NCBI RefSeq assembly: GCF_000723205.1
Contig: NZ_HG315671.1
Coordinates: 322,851 to 386,850 of the forward strand
DNA: 64,000 bases
Reading direction: 5' to 3'
Source: Formosa agariphila KMM 3901
Lineage (GTDB): Bacteria > Bacteroidota > Bacteroidia > Flavobacteriales > Flavobacteriaceae
Position 1 is the first letter of the stretch. Each line of letters begins with the position of its first letter. The position numbers and the translations under genes are program-made. This document shows positions 44,326 to 52,936 of this stretch, piece by piece. The notes beneath the pieces are model-generated. The model was not told where the DNA came from, made no database searches, and saw nothing but the letters and a program-made list of their open reading frames with translations.

Positions 44326-44824
44326 ATGCGTTTTGTTTAGATTTTTTAGTTGTCACAAAATTAGAATAGAGCAGAAGCCCCATGCCTAACATTACAGACA
44401 TATCGGCTACGTTAAATACACCCGTTTTAAAAATGCCTCCTAAATCTATATGCAGAAAGTCGGTTACCGATCCATATAAAATACGATCGTATACGTTGGC
44501 TATTCCTCCTCCTATAATACAAGAGAATCCAACTACTGAATATTTATCTAAGGCCTTTTGTGTTAAAATATAATATGTTACATATCCTAATACCGCTATT
44601 GGCAGAATTAGAAGAAATATGCTTTTTAAAGTTGGATTTAAATCACTTCCTAAACTTAAAAATGCACCAGAATTTTCTACGTTGGTTAAAATAAAAGAAT
44701 CTCCTATTAATTCGGTTACTTTATGAGGTGTAACGTTTGCTCTAACTACATATTTAGAAATTTGATCGAGCGCTATATTAATTGCAATTAATCCTAAAAT
44801 AAATTGAGTTCTAGATAGCTTCAT
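44324..44824 (-). CDS. lspA: Lipoprotein signal peptidase (signal peptidase II)
   Basis: A 166-residue aspartic peptidase with four membrane helices. The catalytic aspartates are D122 in SVTDFLHID and D141 in FNVADMSV; 'IGGGIANVYDR' and 'NSGAFLSL' are conserved blocks. It removes signal peptides from diacylglyceryl-modified prolipoproteins in the inner membrane, such as the repeat lipoprotein in this window. Its start codon shares one base with the fabD stop codon, so the genes are coupled. Confidence 0.97.
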   Translation of the reverse strand: MKLSRTQFILGLIAINIALDQISKYVVRANVTPHKVTELIGDSFILTNVENSGAFLSLGSDLNPTLKSIFLLILPIAVLGYVTYYILTQKALDKYSVVGFSCIIGGGIANVYDRILYGSVTDFLHIDLGGIFKTGVFNVADMSVMLGMGLLLYSNFVTTKKSKQNA

Positions 44825-45720
44825 TAATTTTCTGTAGTTTCTAAAATTGCAGATTTAGTTTCTACAGTTTTGTCAATTTTCTTAACTAAACCTTGTAAAA
44901 CTTTTCCAGGTCCAACTTCTGTAAAATGAGTTGCGCCATCGGCAATCATTTGTTGTACAGATTGTGTCCAACGTACAGGAGCAGTTAGTTGTGAAATTAA
45001 GTTTGCTTTAATTTCATTTTCATCCGTAACAGCTGTAGCAGTTACATTTTGATATACTGGACAATTTGGTTTGCTAAAAACAGTGTTTTCTATGGCAGTT
45101 GCTAGTTCCTCACGAGCAGGTTCCATCATTGGTGAGTGAAAAGCGCCTCCAACAGGTAAAATTAATGCACGTCTTGCACCAGCTTCCTTAAGAGCTTCAC
45201 ATGCTTTTTCTACAGCAGAAGTTTCTCCAGAGATTACTAATTGTCCTGGGCAGTTATAGTTTGCAGCAACAACTACACCATCTATAGAAGCACAAATGTC
45301 TTCAACAATGTTGTCTGCCAAACCTAAAACGGCAGCCATAGTACTTGGGGCTAATTCACAAGCTTTTTGCATGGCTAAAGCACGTTGGTAAACTAACTTT
45401 AAACCATCTTTAAATGTTAAAGTGCCAGCAGCTACTAATGCAGAAAATTCGCCTAAAGAATGACCAGCAACAACATCTGGTTTAAACTGGTTACCTAAAC
45501 CTTTTGCTAAAATTACAGAATGTAAAAAGATAGCAGGTTGAGTTACTTTTGTTTGTTTAAGGTCTTCGGCTGTACCTTCAAACATAATATCTGTAATAGG
45601 AAACCCTAAAATTGAATTGGCTTTTTCAAATAATTCTTGTGCGTCTTTAGAGTTTTCGTAAAGATCAAGTCCCATTCCTGAAAATTGAGCACCTTGACCA
45701 GGAAATATATATGCGTTCAT
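44824..45720 (-). CDS. fabD: Malonyl-CoA:ACP S-malonyltransferase
   Basis: A 298-residue acyltransferase that loads malonyl groups onto acyl carrier protein for fatty acid synthesis. 'FPGQGAQFSGMG' opens the protein; the nucleophile S88 is in GHSLGE, H195 in GAFHSPMM is the catalytic base, and 'GQLVISGE' follows the family pattern. It is co-transcribed with lspA, which it overlaps by one base. Confidence 0.97.
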   Translation of the reverse strand: MNAYIFPGQGAQFSGMGLDLYENSKDAQELFEKANSILGFPITDIMFEGTAEDLKQTKVTQPAIFLHSVILAKGLGNQFKPDVVAGHSLGEFSALVAAGTLTFKDGLKLVYQRALAMQKACELAPSTMAAVLGLADNIVEDICASIDGVVVAANYNCPGQLVISGETSAVEKACEALKEAGARRALILPVGGAFHSPMMEPAREELATAIENTVFSKPNCPVYQNVTATAVTDENEIKANLISQLTAPVRWTQSVQQMIADGATHFTEVGPGKVLQGLVKKIDKTVETKSAILETTEN

Positions 45721-45779
45721 AATGTTAGTTTTAAAATGTAAAAATAAGAATAAAATTTAGATTTATAATTTCTATGAAT

Positions 45780-46340
45780 TTAGCTGTTATCTATGGTTTT
45801 TATCACTTTTGCAGGATTCCCAGCAACGACTACATTTTTAGGAAAACTTTTGGTTACTACAGAACCTGCTCCAACTACAACATTGTCTCCTAAAGTCACG
45901 CCTGGACAAATAGTGCTGTTACCTCCAATCCACACGTTATTTCCAATGGTTATGGATTGTCCTAGCTCTTGACCACTATTTCTAAGTTCGGCTTGTAAAG
46001 GATGTGTTGCTGTATATATTTGCACGTTGGGTGCCAACATTACATTATGGCCAATAGTTACTAAGGCAACGTCTAAAATGCAACAATTAAAGTTTATGAA
46101 TAGATTTTTGCCTGCTTTAATATTCGAACCGTAATCACAATAAAAAGGAGGTTCTATATATAAGTTTTCGTCGGCATCTAAGAGCTCATTAAATACGGCA
46201 TCGCGTTCCTTTTTATAAGCTTCAGGTAGGCTGTTTGCTTTCTGAAAAAGTAATCGTGCACGCAAGCGTTGTTGAGTTAAGTCTGGATCTGACGGACGAT
46301 ATAATTCGCCTGCTAACATTTTTTCTCTTTCAGTCATCAA
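45780..46340 (-). CDS. Sugar O-acetyltransferase (maltose/galactoside acetyltransferase type)
   Basis: A 186-residue left-handed beta-helix acetyltransferase. The N-terminal 'EREKMLAGELYRPSDPDL' is the Mac domain of maltose acetyltransferases. 'PFYCDYGSNIKAGKNLFINFNC' leads into hexapeptide repeats; the catalytic His lies in 'IYTATHPLQ', and 'IGNNVWIGGNSTICPGVTLGDN' binds acetyl-CoA. It adds acetyl from acetyl-CoA to a sugar hydroxyl; the natural acceptor is unknown. It lies 8 nt downstream of the FAD oxidoreductase. Confidence 0.93.
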   Translation of the reverse strand: MMTEREKMLAGELYRPSDPDLTQQRLRARLLFQKANSLPEAYKKERDAVFNELLDADENLYIEPPFYCDYGSNIKAGKNLFINFNCCILDVALVTIGHNVMLAPNVQIYTATHPLQAELRNSGQELGQSITIGNNVWIGGNSTICPGVTLGDNVVVGAGSVVTKSFPKNVVVAGNPAKVIKTIDNS

Positions 46341-46348
46341 TTCTAGTC

Positions 46349-47908
46349 TTATAAACCTAGTACTGCAGCTTCTGCACAGCGTTCTCCATCCATAGCCGCA
46401 GAAATAATACCGCCAGCATAACCGCCTCCTTCACCACAAGGGAATAAACCTTCAATTTGTGGATGTTCTAATTTTTCTGTTCTAGGAATACTTACAGGCG
46501 ATGATGTTCTAGATTCTACACCGATAATGTTGGCTTCAGCTGTGTAATAACCTTTCATTTTTTGTCCGAAGGATTCAAAACCTCTACGTAAACTTTTCCC
46601 TATTAGCTTAGGTAGCAAAGAGTGTAAAGGCACACTTTTTATGCCTGGTTGATAAGATGTCGGATTTAAATCTGATGATAATCTGCCTTCCACAAAATCT
46701 GTTAAACGTTGGGCTGGTGCGACCTGACTTCTTCCGCCAGAAGTAAAGGCTAATTTTTCTAAGTCTTTTTGATATTCTAGAGCTTTAAGTGCTCCAAACT
46801 GTTCGTATTTATATAAATCTGTATCCGCGTTAATTTCGACTACAATACCAGAATTTGCAAATTCATTATTTCGTTTCGATGGCGACATTCCGTTTACAAC
46901 AACCTCGCCGTTTGCTGTAGCGGCTGGCACAATAAAACCGCCAGGACACATACAGAACGAATAAACACCACGACCATTTACTTGCTGTACTAAACTATAA
47001 GCTGCTGCAGGTAATAATTCGTTTCGGTCTCCGCTACAATGGTACTGAATCGAATCGATAATATGTTGCGGATGCTCTACACGTACGCCCATGGCAAACG
47101 ATTTTGCTTCAATAGCGACTTTCTTTTTATCTAGTAAGTAGAAAATATCTCGTGCCGAATGGCCTGTAGCTAGTATAACACGATTAGCAGTTAGCTCTTC
47201 ACCATTTAATAATTGAATGGCTTGTATTTTATTATTTGTAATTGTGAAATCTGTTACACGGGTTTCAAAATGAACTTCCCCACCATACTTTAATATGGTT
47301 TCACGAATATTTGTTACCACTTTAGGAAGTTTATTGGTTCCAATATGTGGATGGGCATCAACCAATATTTGGTCTGTTGCACCGTGATAGACTAAATTTT
47401 CGAAAATACGACGGACATCGCCACGCTTTAAACTACGTGTGTATAATTTTCCGTCAGAATAGGTTCCAGCGCCACCTTCTCCAAAGCAATAATTAGAATC
47501 TTCATCGACGTGATGGTCTTGATTAATGGCACGTAAGTCACGACGTCTATCCTGAACATTTTTTCCGCGTTCTAAAACAATTGGTTTAAAACCTAATTCT
47601 ATGCAACGTAAAGCAGCATACATTCCAGCAGGACCAAACCCAATAATGTGTACAGGGTTCGCTTTTGAGACGTCTTTATAATCGAACGTGTATGATGAGG
47701 TTTCAGGAAGGGGCTCGTTAATGTAAACGGCGACCTTATAGTTAAAGTATATTGCAGGTTTACGCGCATCGATAGATTTTCGAAGCACTTTAATGCCTGT
47801 TATTTTTTCTTTAGGAATATCTAGCTTTTTAGCCGACTTCCATAATAAACTATCTTGGTGTTTAGATTCCTCTACAAGAGAAACACGAAGCTGAATTTCT
47901 TTTATCAT
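46349..47908 (-). CDS. NAD(P)/FAD-dependent oxidoreductase (COG2509-like)
   Basis: A 519-residue flavoprotein. An N-terminal 90-residue ferredoxin-like region precedes the FAD motif 'IIGFGPAGMYAALRCIE'; then come 'VLERGKNVQDRRRDL', 'GEGGAGTYSDGKLYTR', 'ILATGHSARDIF' and the C-terminal 'FPCGEGGGYAGGIISAAMDG'. Length and blocks match the COG2509 family of uncharacterised FAD-dependent dehydrogenases. The substrate is unknown. It is on the same strand as the 2TM-DHFR gene (46 nt upstream) and the acetyltransferase. Confidence 0.92.
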   Translation of the reverse strand: MIKEIQLRVSLVEESKHQDSLLWKSAKKLDIPKEKITGIKVLRKSIDARKPAIYFNYKVAVYINEPLPETSSYTFDYKDVSKANPVHIIGFGPAGMYAALRCIELGFKPIVLERGKNVQDRRRDLRAINQDHHVDEDSNYCFGEGGAGTYSDGKLYTRSLKRGDVRRIFENLVYHGATDQILVDAHPHIGTNKLPKVVTNIRETILKYGGEVHFETRVTDFTITNNKIQAIQLLNGEELTANRVILATGHSARDIFYLLDKKKVAIEAKSFAMGVRVEHPQHIIDSIQYHCSGDRNELLPAAAYSLVQQVNGRGVYSFCMCPGGFIVPAATANGEVVVNGMSPSKRNNEFANSGIVVEINADTDLYKYEQFGALKALEYQKDLEKLAFTSGGRSQVAPAQRLTDFVEGRLSSDLNPTSYQPGIKSVPLHSLLPKLIGKSLRRGFESFGQKMKGYYTAEANIIGVESRTSSPVSIPRTEKLEHPQIEGLFPCGEGGGYAGGIISAAMDGERCAEAAVLGL

Positions 47909-47954
47909 ACTGCAAATTTACAGAAATTTGCATACAACCAACTTGCAAAGATTA

Positions 47955-48875
47955 TTAAATACGTTCGTAGGTTATAAACGAAAAGGCATGATCATTTTCT
48001 TCATCTTTGGCGTGATAAATATTCTGAACCTCTCTCCATTCGGAAAGGTTTAGTTCTGGGAAATGCGTATCTGCATCAAAAGTATCGTGTACACGAGTCA
48101 ATTCTATTTTATTAGCAAAAGGAAGTGCTTGCTTATAAATCTCGCCACCACCAATAACATATGGATGTTTGTCTTCTAAAGCTGCATCTAAAGCATCATC
48201 TAGATTATGTACAACTATCACCCCGTGAGGTACTTTGTATCTTTGTTGAGAAGTAACAACAATATGCGTGCGATTTGGTAACGGTTTCGGGAAACTTTCA
48301 AAGGTTTTACGTCCCATAATAATACAATGCCCAGACGTTAAAGACTTAAAACGTTGCAAGTCGTCTCGTAAATGCCAAATTAATTGATTGTCTTTTCCAA
48401 TTGCATTATTTTCTGAAGCAGCTACAATAAGTGTTAGATTTTGCTTCTTAGTCAATTTTTTTTTTTCTTCTATTGCAGGAATAGAAGTTGTTTGAGACAC
48501 AGGTTCAACTTCAGGTAATTTCGATTTTAATTTTTCGATACCAGCTTTTTGTTTAGCAACTAAAATATCTAATTGTTCTTGTTGCCAGCTATCTCCCATA
48601 AAGCGGTGAATCACATAAACATTAAATGCATGATAAATTAAAAATATAGACCAAAAAGCAATCACAAAAACAAACCAATCTATATTTAAAGGTCTGTAAG
48701 TTTCTCCAATATGAAGTCCTAAATTAGCAACAATTACAGCTATAGAACCTATTAAGAATAGAATGAAATGGGTGTATAACCCTTTTTTTTGTTTAATACG
48801 TTTTTGTGCATGTTTTATTAACTCTAATTGCTCTTTATCTATTTGAGGGATTTCTTTTTTTTTATTGCCGAACAT
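47955..48875 (-). CDS. folA: 2TM domain - dihydrofolate reductase fusion
   Basis: A 306-residue fusion. Residues 1-135 hold a 2TM domain: a basic stretch, two membrane helices (about 34-54 and 66-88) and a cytoplasmic helix. After a Lys-rich linker (about 135-146), residues 147-306 are a complete dihydrofolate reductase: 'LIVAASENNAIGKDNQLIWHLRDDL' in two parts, 'IIMGRKTFESFPKPLPNR', 'VIGGGEIYKQALP' and 'FDADTHFP'. DHFR supplies tetrahydrofolate for ThyA, encoded nearby. The membrane anchor implies a DHFR tethered to the inner membrane. Confidence 0.93.
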   Translation of the reverse strand: MFGNKKKEIPQIDKEQLELIKHAQKRIKQKKGLYTHFILFLIGSIAVIVANLGLHIGETYRPLNIDWFVFVIAFWSIFLIYHAFNVYVIHRFMGDSWQQEQLDILVAKQKAGIEKLKSKLPEVEPVSQTTSIPAIEEKKKLTKKQNLTLIVAASENNAIGKDNQLIWHLRDDLQRFKSLTSGHCIIMGRKTFESFPKPLPNRTHIVVTSQQRYKVPHGVIVVHNLDDALDAALEDKHPYVIGGGEIYKQALPFANKIELTRVHDTFDADTHFPELNLSEWREVQNIYHAKDEENDHAFSFITYERI

Positions 48876-49119
48876 AGGTTGAATGTGTTAGTCAGGTAAA
48901 AATACTATTTCTGCTTCAATTTTTGAAAGCTTTTGTAAAATGAAATTAATTATTGCGATTATTGTTAATAATAATTTTAAAAAGTTACCCTTTAATTTTG
49001 AACATTAAGTCATATTTAATTTTTTTTTAAGAAAATCATAATTATTTGTACTAGAGGGCATTATTAGTATGACGATAGAAAATTCTTTCATACTTTTATA
49101 CTATCAAAAAATAATATTT

Positions 49120-49416
49120 ATGGCAATTTCAAAACAATATTTAAAAAGTAAGCCTGTTTGTAAAGTTACATTTACAGTGCCAGCTGAGGACGCTAAAGAG
49201 GTAACTGTAGTTGGTTGTTTTAATGAGTGGGATACGAAAGCGAATCCTTTAAAAAAGTTGAAAAACGGAACGTTTAAAGGCGCTGTAAGTTTAGATGCTG
49301 AAAAATCATACGAATTTAGATATTTGGTTGATGGAGAGTTTCAAAATGAAGCTGAAGCAGATGCTCAAGTATGGAATGATTTTGCAGGAGCAGAGAATAG
49401 CGTATTAAGTCTATAA
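49120..49416 (+). CDS. Isoamylase early-set (CBM48-like) domain protein
   Basis: 98 residues from the ATG at 49120; an ATG at 49069 would add 17 hydrophobic residues and is less likely. It is a stand-alone immunoglobulin-like glycogen-binding domain: 'CKVTFTVPAEDAKEVTVVGCFNEWD', 'NPLKKLKNGTFKGAVSL' and 'YEFRYLVDGEFQNEAEADAQVWNDFAG', in parts. CBM48 domains bind alpha-glucans in multi-domain enzymes; alone they may regulate or target glycogen proteins. No glycogen enzyme is adjacent. It is isolated between convergent terminators. Confidence 0.88.
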   Translation: MAISKQYLKSKPVCKVTFTVPAEDAKEVTVVGCFNEWDTKANPLKKLKNGTFKGAVSLDAEKSYEFRYLVDGEFQNEAEADAQVWNDFAGAENSVLSL

Positions 49417-49422
49417 TATAAA

Positions 49423-49456
49423 AAAAAGGCGTTTCTAAAGTTAGAAACGCCTTTTT
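49423..49456. terminator. Bidirectional terminator between the CBM48 gene and thyA
   Basis: A 16-bp perfect stem (core GGCGTTTCTAA) with a two-base loop, an A-run on the left and five Ts on the right; it lies between convergent genes. Confidence 0.92.
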
Positions 49457-49459
49457 ATT

Positions 49460-50284
49460 CTATATCGCTACCGCACCTTTTATATGCGGATGAGGGTTAT
49501 AATCTTCTAAACTAAAATCTTCGAATTTAAAATCGAAGATATCTTTTACGTCCGGATTTAAAATCATTTTAGGAAGCGGTTTTGTATCTCTACTTAACTG
49601 CAGTTTTACTTGTTCCATATGATTGCTATAGATGTGGGCATCTCCAAATGTGTGGATAAAATCTCCAGCTTGGTAACCACAAACTTGAGCCATCATCATC
49701 GTGAATAATGCATACGATGCAATATTAAAAGGGACTCCTAAAAAGATATCTGCACTACGTTGATATAATTGACACGATAATTTTCCATCGGCGACGTAAA
49801 ACTGAAAAAAAGCATGACAAGGTGGTAATGCTGCTTTTCCTTCGGCTACATTTTCGCTAAAAGATTTAGACGTATCTGGAAGTACAGACGGGTTCCAAGC
49901 AGAAACAAGCATGCGTCTGCTATTCGGGTTGGTTTTAAGAGTTTCAATAATCTCTTTAATTTGGTCTATTTCATCATTGTTCCAATTGCGCCATTGGTGT
50001 CCGTAAACAGGACCTAAGTTGCCATTCTCATCGGCCCATTCATTCCAAATTTTAACACCGTTATCGGTTAAGTACTTTATATTGGTGTCGCCTTTTAAAA
50101 ACCAAAGCAATTCGTAAATAATAGATTTTAAATGCAGTTTTTTGGTGGTAACCATCGGGAAACCTTCACTTAAATCGAAGCGCATTTGATAACCAAACAC
50201 ACTCTTTGTTCCCGTTCCTGTGCGGTCTCCTTTTTCGTTTCCTGTTTCTAAAACGTGGTTTACAAGGTCTAAATATTGTTTCAT
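49460..50284 (-). CDS. thyA: Thymidylate synthase
   Basis: A 274-residue enzyme that methylates dUMP with methylene-tetrahydrofolate. The catalytic C156 is in [14 protein letters not shown]21-type phosphate contact '[13 protein letters not shown]', '[11 protein letters not shown]', '[25 protein letters not shown]' (in parts) and 'GDAHIYSNH' complete the site. It is about 10 residues longer than E. coli ThyA because of an insert around 136-150. It lies close to the DHFR and CNT nucleoside transporter genes on the same strand. Confidence 0.98.
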   Translation of the reverse strand: MKQYLDLVNHVLETGNEKGDRTGTGTKSVFGYQMRFDLSEGFPMVTTKKLHLKSIIYELLWFLKGDTNIKYLTDNGVKIWNEWADENGNLGPVYGHQWRNWNNDEIDQIKEIIETLKTNPNSRRMLVSAWNPSVLPDTSKSFSENVAEGKAALPPCHAFFQFYVADGKLSCQLYQRSADIFLGVPFNIASYALFTMMMAQVCGYQAGDFIHTFGDAHIYSNHMEQVKLQLSRDTKPLPKMILNPDVKDIFDFKFEDFSLEDYNPHPHIKGAVAI

Positions 50285-50430
50285 GAGCCCATCTTCAGTC
50301 TTCCAAAAAAGGAAGAAACTTTAAAAATTAATAACTGCAAAAATAATAAAAGAAGATTTTATTTAAGGTGTAATCTAAATCTAATATATAAATAGTTTTC
50401 CCCTTTTATGGGAATGCCCAAAGGACGCTG

Positions 50431-52146
50431 TTACCCGATAATCATACCAGCAATTGTTGCTGATAATAAAGAGGCGATAGTACCACCAATTAAAGCACGG
50501 ATACCAAATTCTGATAAGGTTTTACGTTGTCCAGGTGCTAAGGATCCAATACCTCCAATTTGAATACCGATTGATGCAAAGTTTGCAAATCCGCATAACA
50601 TATAAGTGGCCATGATAATCGATTTTTCGAATTTAAAATGAATTGGATTTGCGATGTTTTTTAATTCGGCTAATTGAATATAGCCTACAAATTCGCTGGC
50701 AGCTAGTTTAATCCCGAGTAATTGTCCCATAAGTGCCATATCTTGTTTTGCAACACCAATAATCCACATTAAAGGAGAAAATAGATACCCTAAAATAAAT
50801 TCTAATGAAAAGGCTTTATATGGTGTGTGTTCTGCAATCCAAGTGTTGAAACCACCAATAAGTCCAATTTTTCCAAAACCATAATTAATCATTGCAATAA
50901 ATGCCACAAAAACCAATAACATAGCACCAACATTGGCAGCAAGTTTTAAACCTTCTGTAGTTCCGTTGGCAATAGCATCTAATATGTTAGAGCCAATGTT
51001 TTCTTGAGTGACTTCTATTTCCGAATTAATTTTTTCTTGTTGTGGGTATAGCATTTTAGAAATTACAATAGCTCCAGGAGCAGCCATTACAGATGCTGTT
51101 AATAAATGCTTTGCATAAAATATTTTTAAGGCTTGATCTTCACCTCCTAGAAACCCTATGTATGCTGCTAAAACACCACCAGCTACAGTAGCCATTCCAC
51201 CAACCATAACAAGGAGAATCTCAGAACGTGTCATGCGTTCTAGATAGGCTTTAATCATTAATGGAGCTTCAGTTTGACCTAAAAATATATTTCCTGCAAC
51301 ACTTAAACTCTCTGCTCCAGAAATACCTAATAATTTAGTTAATACCCAAGCTAATCCTTTCACTACAATTTGAATAATACCTAAATAAAATAATACCGAT
51401 GTTAAAGCTGAAAAGAAGATAATAGTTGGCAAAATTTGAAATACGAATATAAAACCAAAGCTGTCAACATTCATCATGTCTCCCAATAGAAACTGACTTC
51501 CAGCTTGGGTGAATTCTAATGTTTTTACGAATATTTTACCTACAAATTCAAAAGCGTCTTGTACAAATTCAATTTTAAGAACACCTATTGCAAGTATGGC
51601 CTGAGCACCTAATCCCACTCCAATGGTTTTCCAGTTTATAGCTTTTCTATTACTGCTTAAGAGGTAACAAATTAGTAGTAAAACTAACATTCCTAGTAAA
51701 CCACGTAATAAGCTATTTGTAGAAAATCCTTGACTAGGAATTATCGTGTCTTGTTCTGCTGTAGCAATTGCAGCTTTTAAATCTGATTCTATACTGCGGA
51801 AGGTATAGGTGTTTTGCTTTTCTGAAAAAACTAAAGTAGAATCTGTTAATTCTGAAATCTTAAAATGTTGAATATCATCTGTAGGTGAGCTGTAATAAAA
51901 CACCAATAATTTATTCTGATGCATATAATCTCCAGTAGAAGGTATTGCATTTTGATCTTTAAATGTAATTTTAAATTCTCCGTCTTGAAGATTTAAAGTT
52001 TCAAAGGTTTTATTTGCAGTTTGTGTAGAATCTTCAATTTTGTTTTGAAGTTGGTCTAGTTGCCATAGTTTTTCTATACTTTGTGCTTGAGCACCACAAA
52101 ATAATCCGGAGAAAACAAGAGCAAGTGCAAATAAAAGGTGTTTCAT
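50431..52146 (-). CDS. CNT-family nucleoside transporter with an extra N-terminal secreted domain
   Basis: 571 residues. A signal peptide (about 1-22, GAQA before Q) is followed by ~110 residues of beta-rich, lipocalin-like sequence (about 23-125: 'KLWQLDQLQNKIED', 'DGEFKITFKDQ', 'STLVFSEKQNTYTFR'). The concentrative nucleoside transporter domain then runs from about 140 to the end, with 'ISGAESLSVAGNIFLGQTEAPLMI', 'VMVGGMATVAGGVLAAYIGFLGG' (pieces) and 'CGFANFASIGIQIGGIGSLAPGQR'. The CNT core takes up nucleosides using a sodium or proton gradient. The extra domain would face the periplasm and might bind substrate. Confidence 0.92.
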   Translation of the reverse strand: MKHLLFALALVFSGLFCGAQAQSIEKLWQLDQLQNKIEDSTQTANKTFETLNLQDGEFKITFKDQNAIPSTGDYMHQNKLLVFYYSSPTDDIQHFKISELTDSTLVFSEKQNTYTFRSIESDLKAAIATAEQDTIIPSQGFSTNSLLRGLLGMLVLLLICYLLSSNRKAINWKTIGVGLGAQAILAIGVLKIEFVQDAFEFVGKIFVKTLEFTQAGSQFLLGDMMNVDSFGFIFVFQILPTIIFFSALTSVLFYLGIIQIVVKGLAWVLTKLLGISGAESLSVAGNIFLGQTEAPLMIKAYLERMTRSEILLVMVGGMATVAGGVLAAYIGFLGGEDQALKIFYAKHLLTASVMAAPGAIVISKMLYPQQEKINSEIEVTQENIGSNILDAIANGTTEGLKLAANVGAMLLVFVAFIAMINYGFGKIGLIGGFNTWIAEHTPYKAFSLEFILGYLFSPLMWIIGVAKQDMALMGQLLGIKLAASEFVGYIQLAELKNIANPIHFKFEKSIIMATYMLCGFANFASIGIQIGGIGSLAPGQRKTLSEFGIRALIGGTIASLLSATIAGMIIG

Positions 52147-52160
52147 ACTTTTAGAGGGCT

Positions 52161-52778
52161 TTATCGTTTCGAGATTTCATCTCGAATTTGGGCAGCTTTT
52201 TCATAATCTTCGTTCATAACTGCTTCAGCTAATAATTTATTTAATTCATCTAAAGTTTTAGCGTTGTATATGTCTTCACTCGATGAGGTTTCAAGTTCTT
52301 CGGCCACTAAATCTTCAACTAAAACATCTTCATCATGCGATGTTTCATTGTCTTTATCTGGATTCACTTTTAAATAAATACCAGCTTTATCCAAAATGTT
52401 TTTATACGTAAAAATGGGTGCCTGAAAACGTAATGCTAAAGCAATAGCGTCGCTAGTTCGAGCATCTATAATTTCTTCAATTTTATCACGCTCGCAAATC
52501 AGACTTGAATAAAATACACCATCTACAAGTTTATGAATAATAACCTGCTTGATAGTAATATCAAATCTGTCTGAAAAATTCTTAAATAAATCGTGTGTTA
52601 ATGGACGTGGAGGCCTAATCTCTTTTTCAAGAGCTATGGCAATAGATTGTGCTTCGAATGCCCCAATGACTATAGGTAATTTACGATCACCGTTTACCTC
52701 ATTGAGTATTAAAGCGTAAGCGCCATTTTGCGTTTGGCTGTAGGAAATTCCTTTTATATTTAGTCTAACTAAACTCAT
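52161..52778 (-). CDS. Bifunctional nuclease (BFN/DUF151) with C-terminal UVR motif
   Basis: 205 residues. The DUF151 domain covers about residues 1-135 ('LPIVIGAFEAQSIAIALE', 'RPLTHDLFKN', 'IDARTSDAIALALRFQAPIFT'). An acidic linker (about 145-168) leads to a UvrB/UvrC-type motif (about 170-203, 'LNKLLAEAVMNEDYEKAAQIRDEI'). Family members are described as having DNase/RNase activity; the UVR motif usually mediates protein contacts. It lies 14 nt upstream of the CNT gene and is probably co-transcribed with it. Confidence 0.92.
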   Translation of the reverse strand: MSLVRLNIKGISYSQTQNGAYALILNEVNGDRKLPIVIGAFEAQSIAIALEKEIRPPRPLTHDLFKNFSDRFDITIKQVIIHKLVDGVFYSSLICERDKIEEIIDARTSDAIALALRFQAPIFTYKNILDKAGIYLKVNPDKDNETSHDEDVLVEDLVAEELETSSSEDIYNAKTLDELNKLLAEAVMNEDYEKAAQIRDEISKR

Positions 52779-52791
52779 AATTTAAAAACAC

Positions 52792-52910
52792 AAAAGACTG
52801 TTTAAATTGGGACTTTACCAAACCTATTCTATGTTTTTTGAGAAAATTAAAAAACGAAAATGAGTAAATTCCTTCAAATTTGGAAGATGGGAATCTTTTA
52901 AACAGTCTTT
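52792..52910 (-). other. Intergenic inverted repeat with an inner hairpin (possible structured RNA or long terminator)
   Basis: A perfect 14-bp inverted repeat, AAAGACTGTTTAAA at 52793-52806 and its complement at 52897-52910, encloses about 90 nt. Inside, GTTTTTT (52833-52839) pairs with AAAAAAC (52849-52855), and CCTTCAAATTTGGAAG is close to palindromic. On the minus strand the outer right arm is followed by TTTTGTGTTTTT. The element lies between etfA and the nuclease gene. Confidence 0.5.
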
Positions 52911-52936
52911 ATTTTATGATTACAAGTTAAAAAAAA

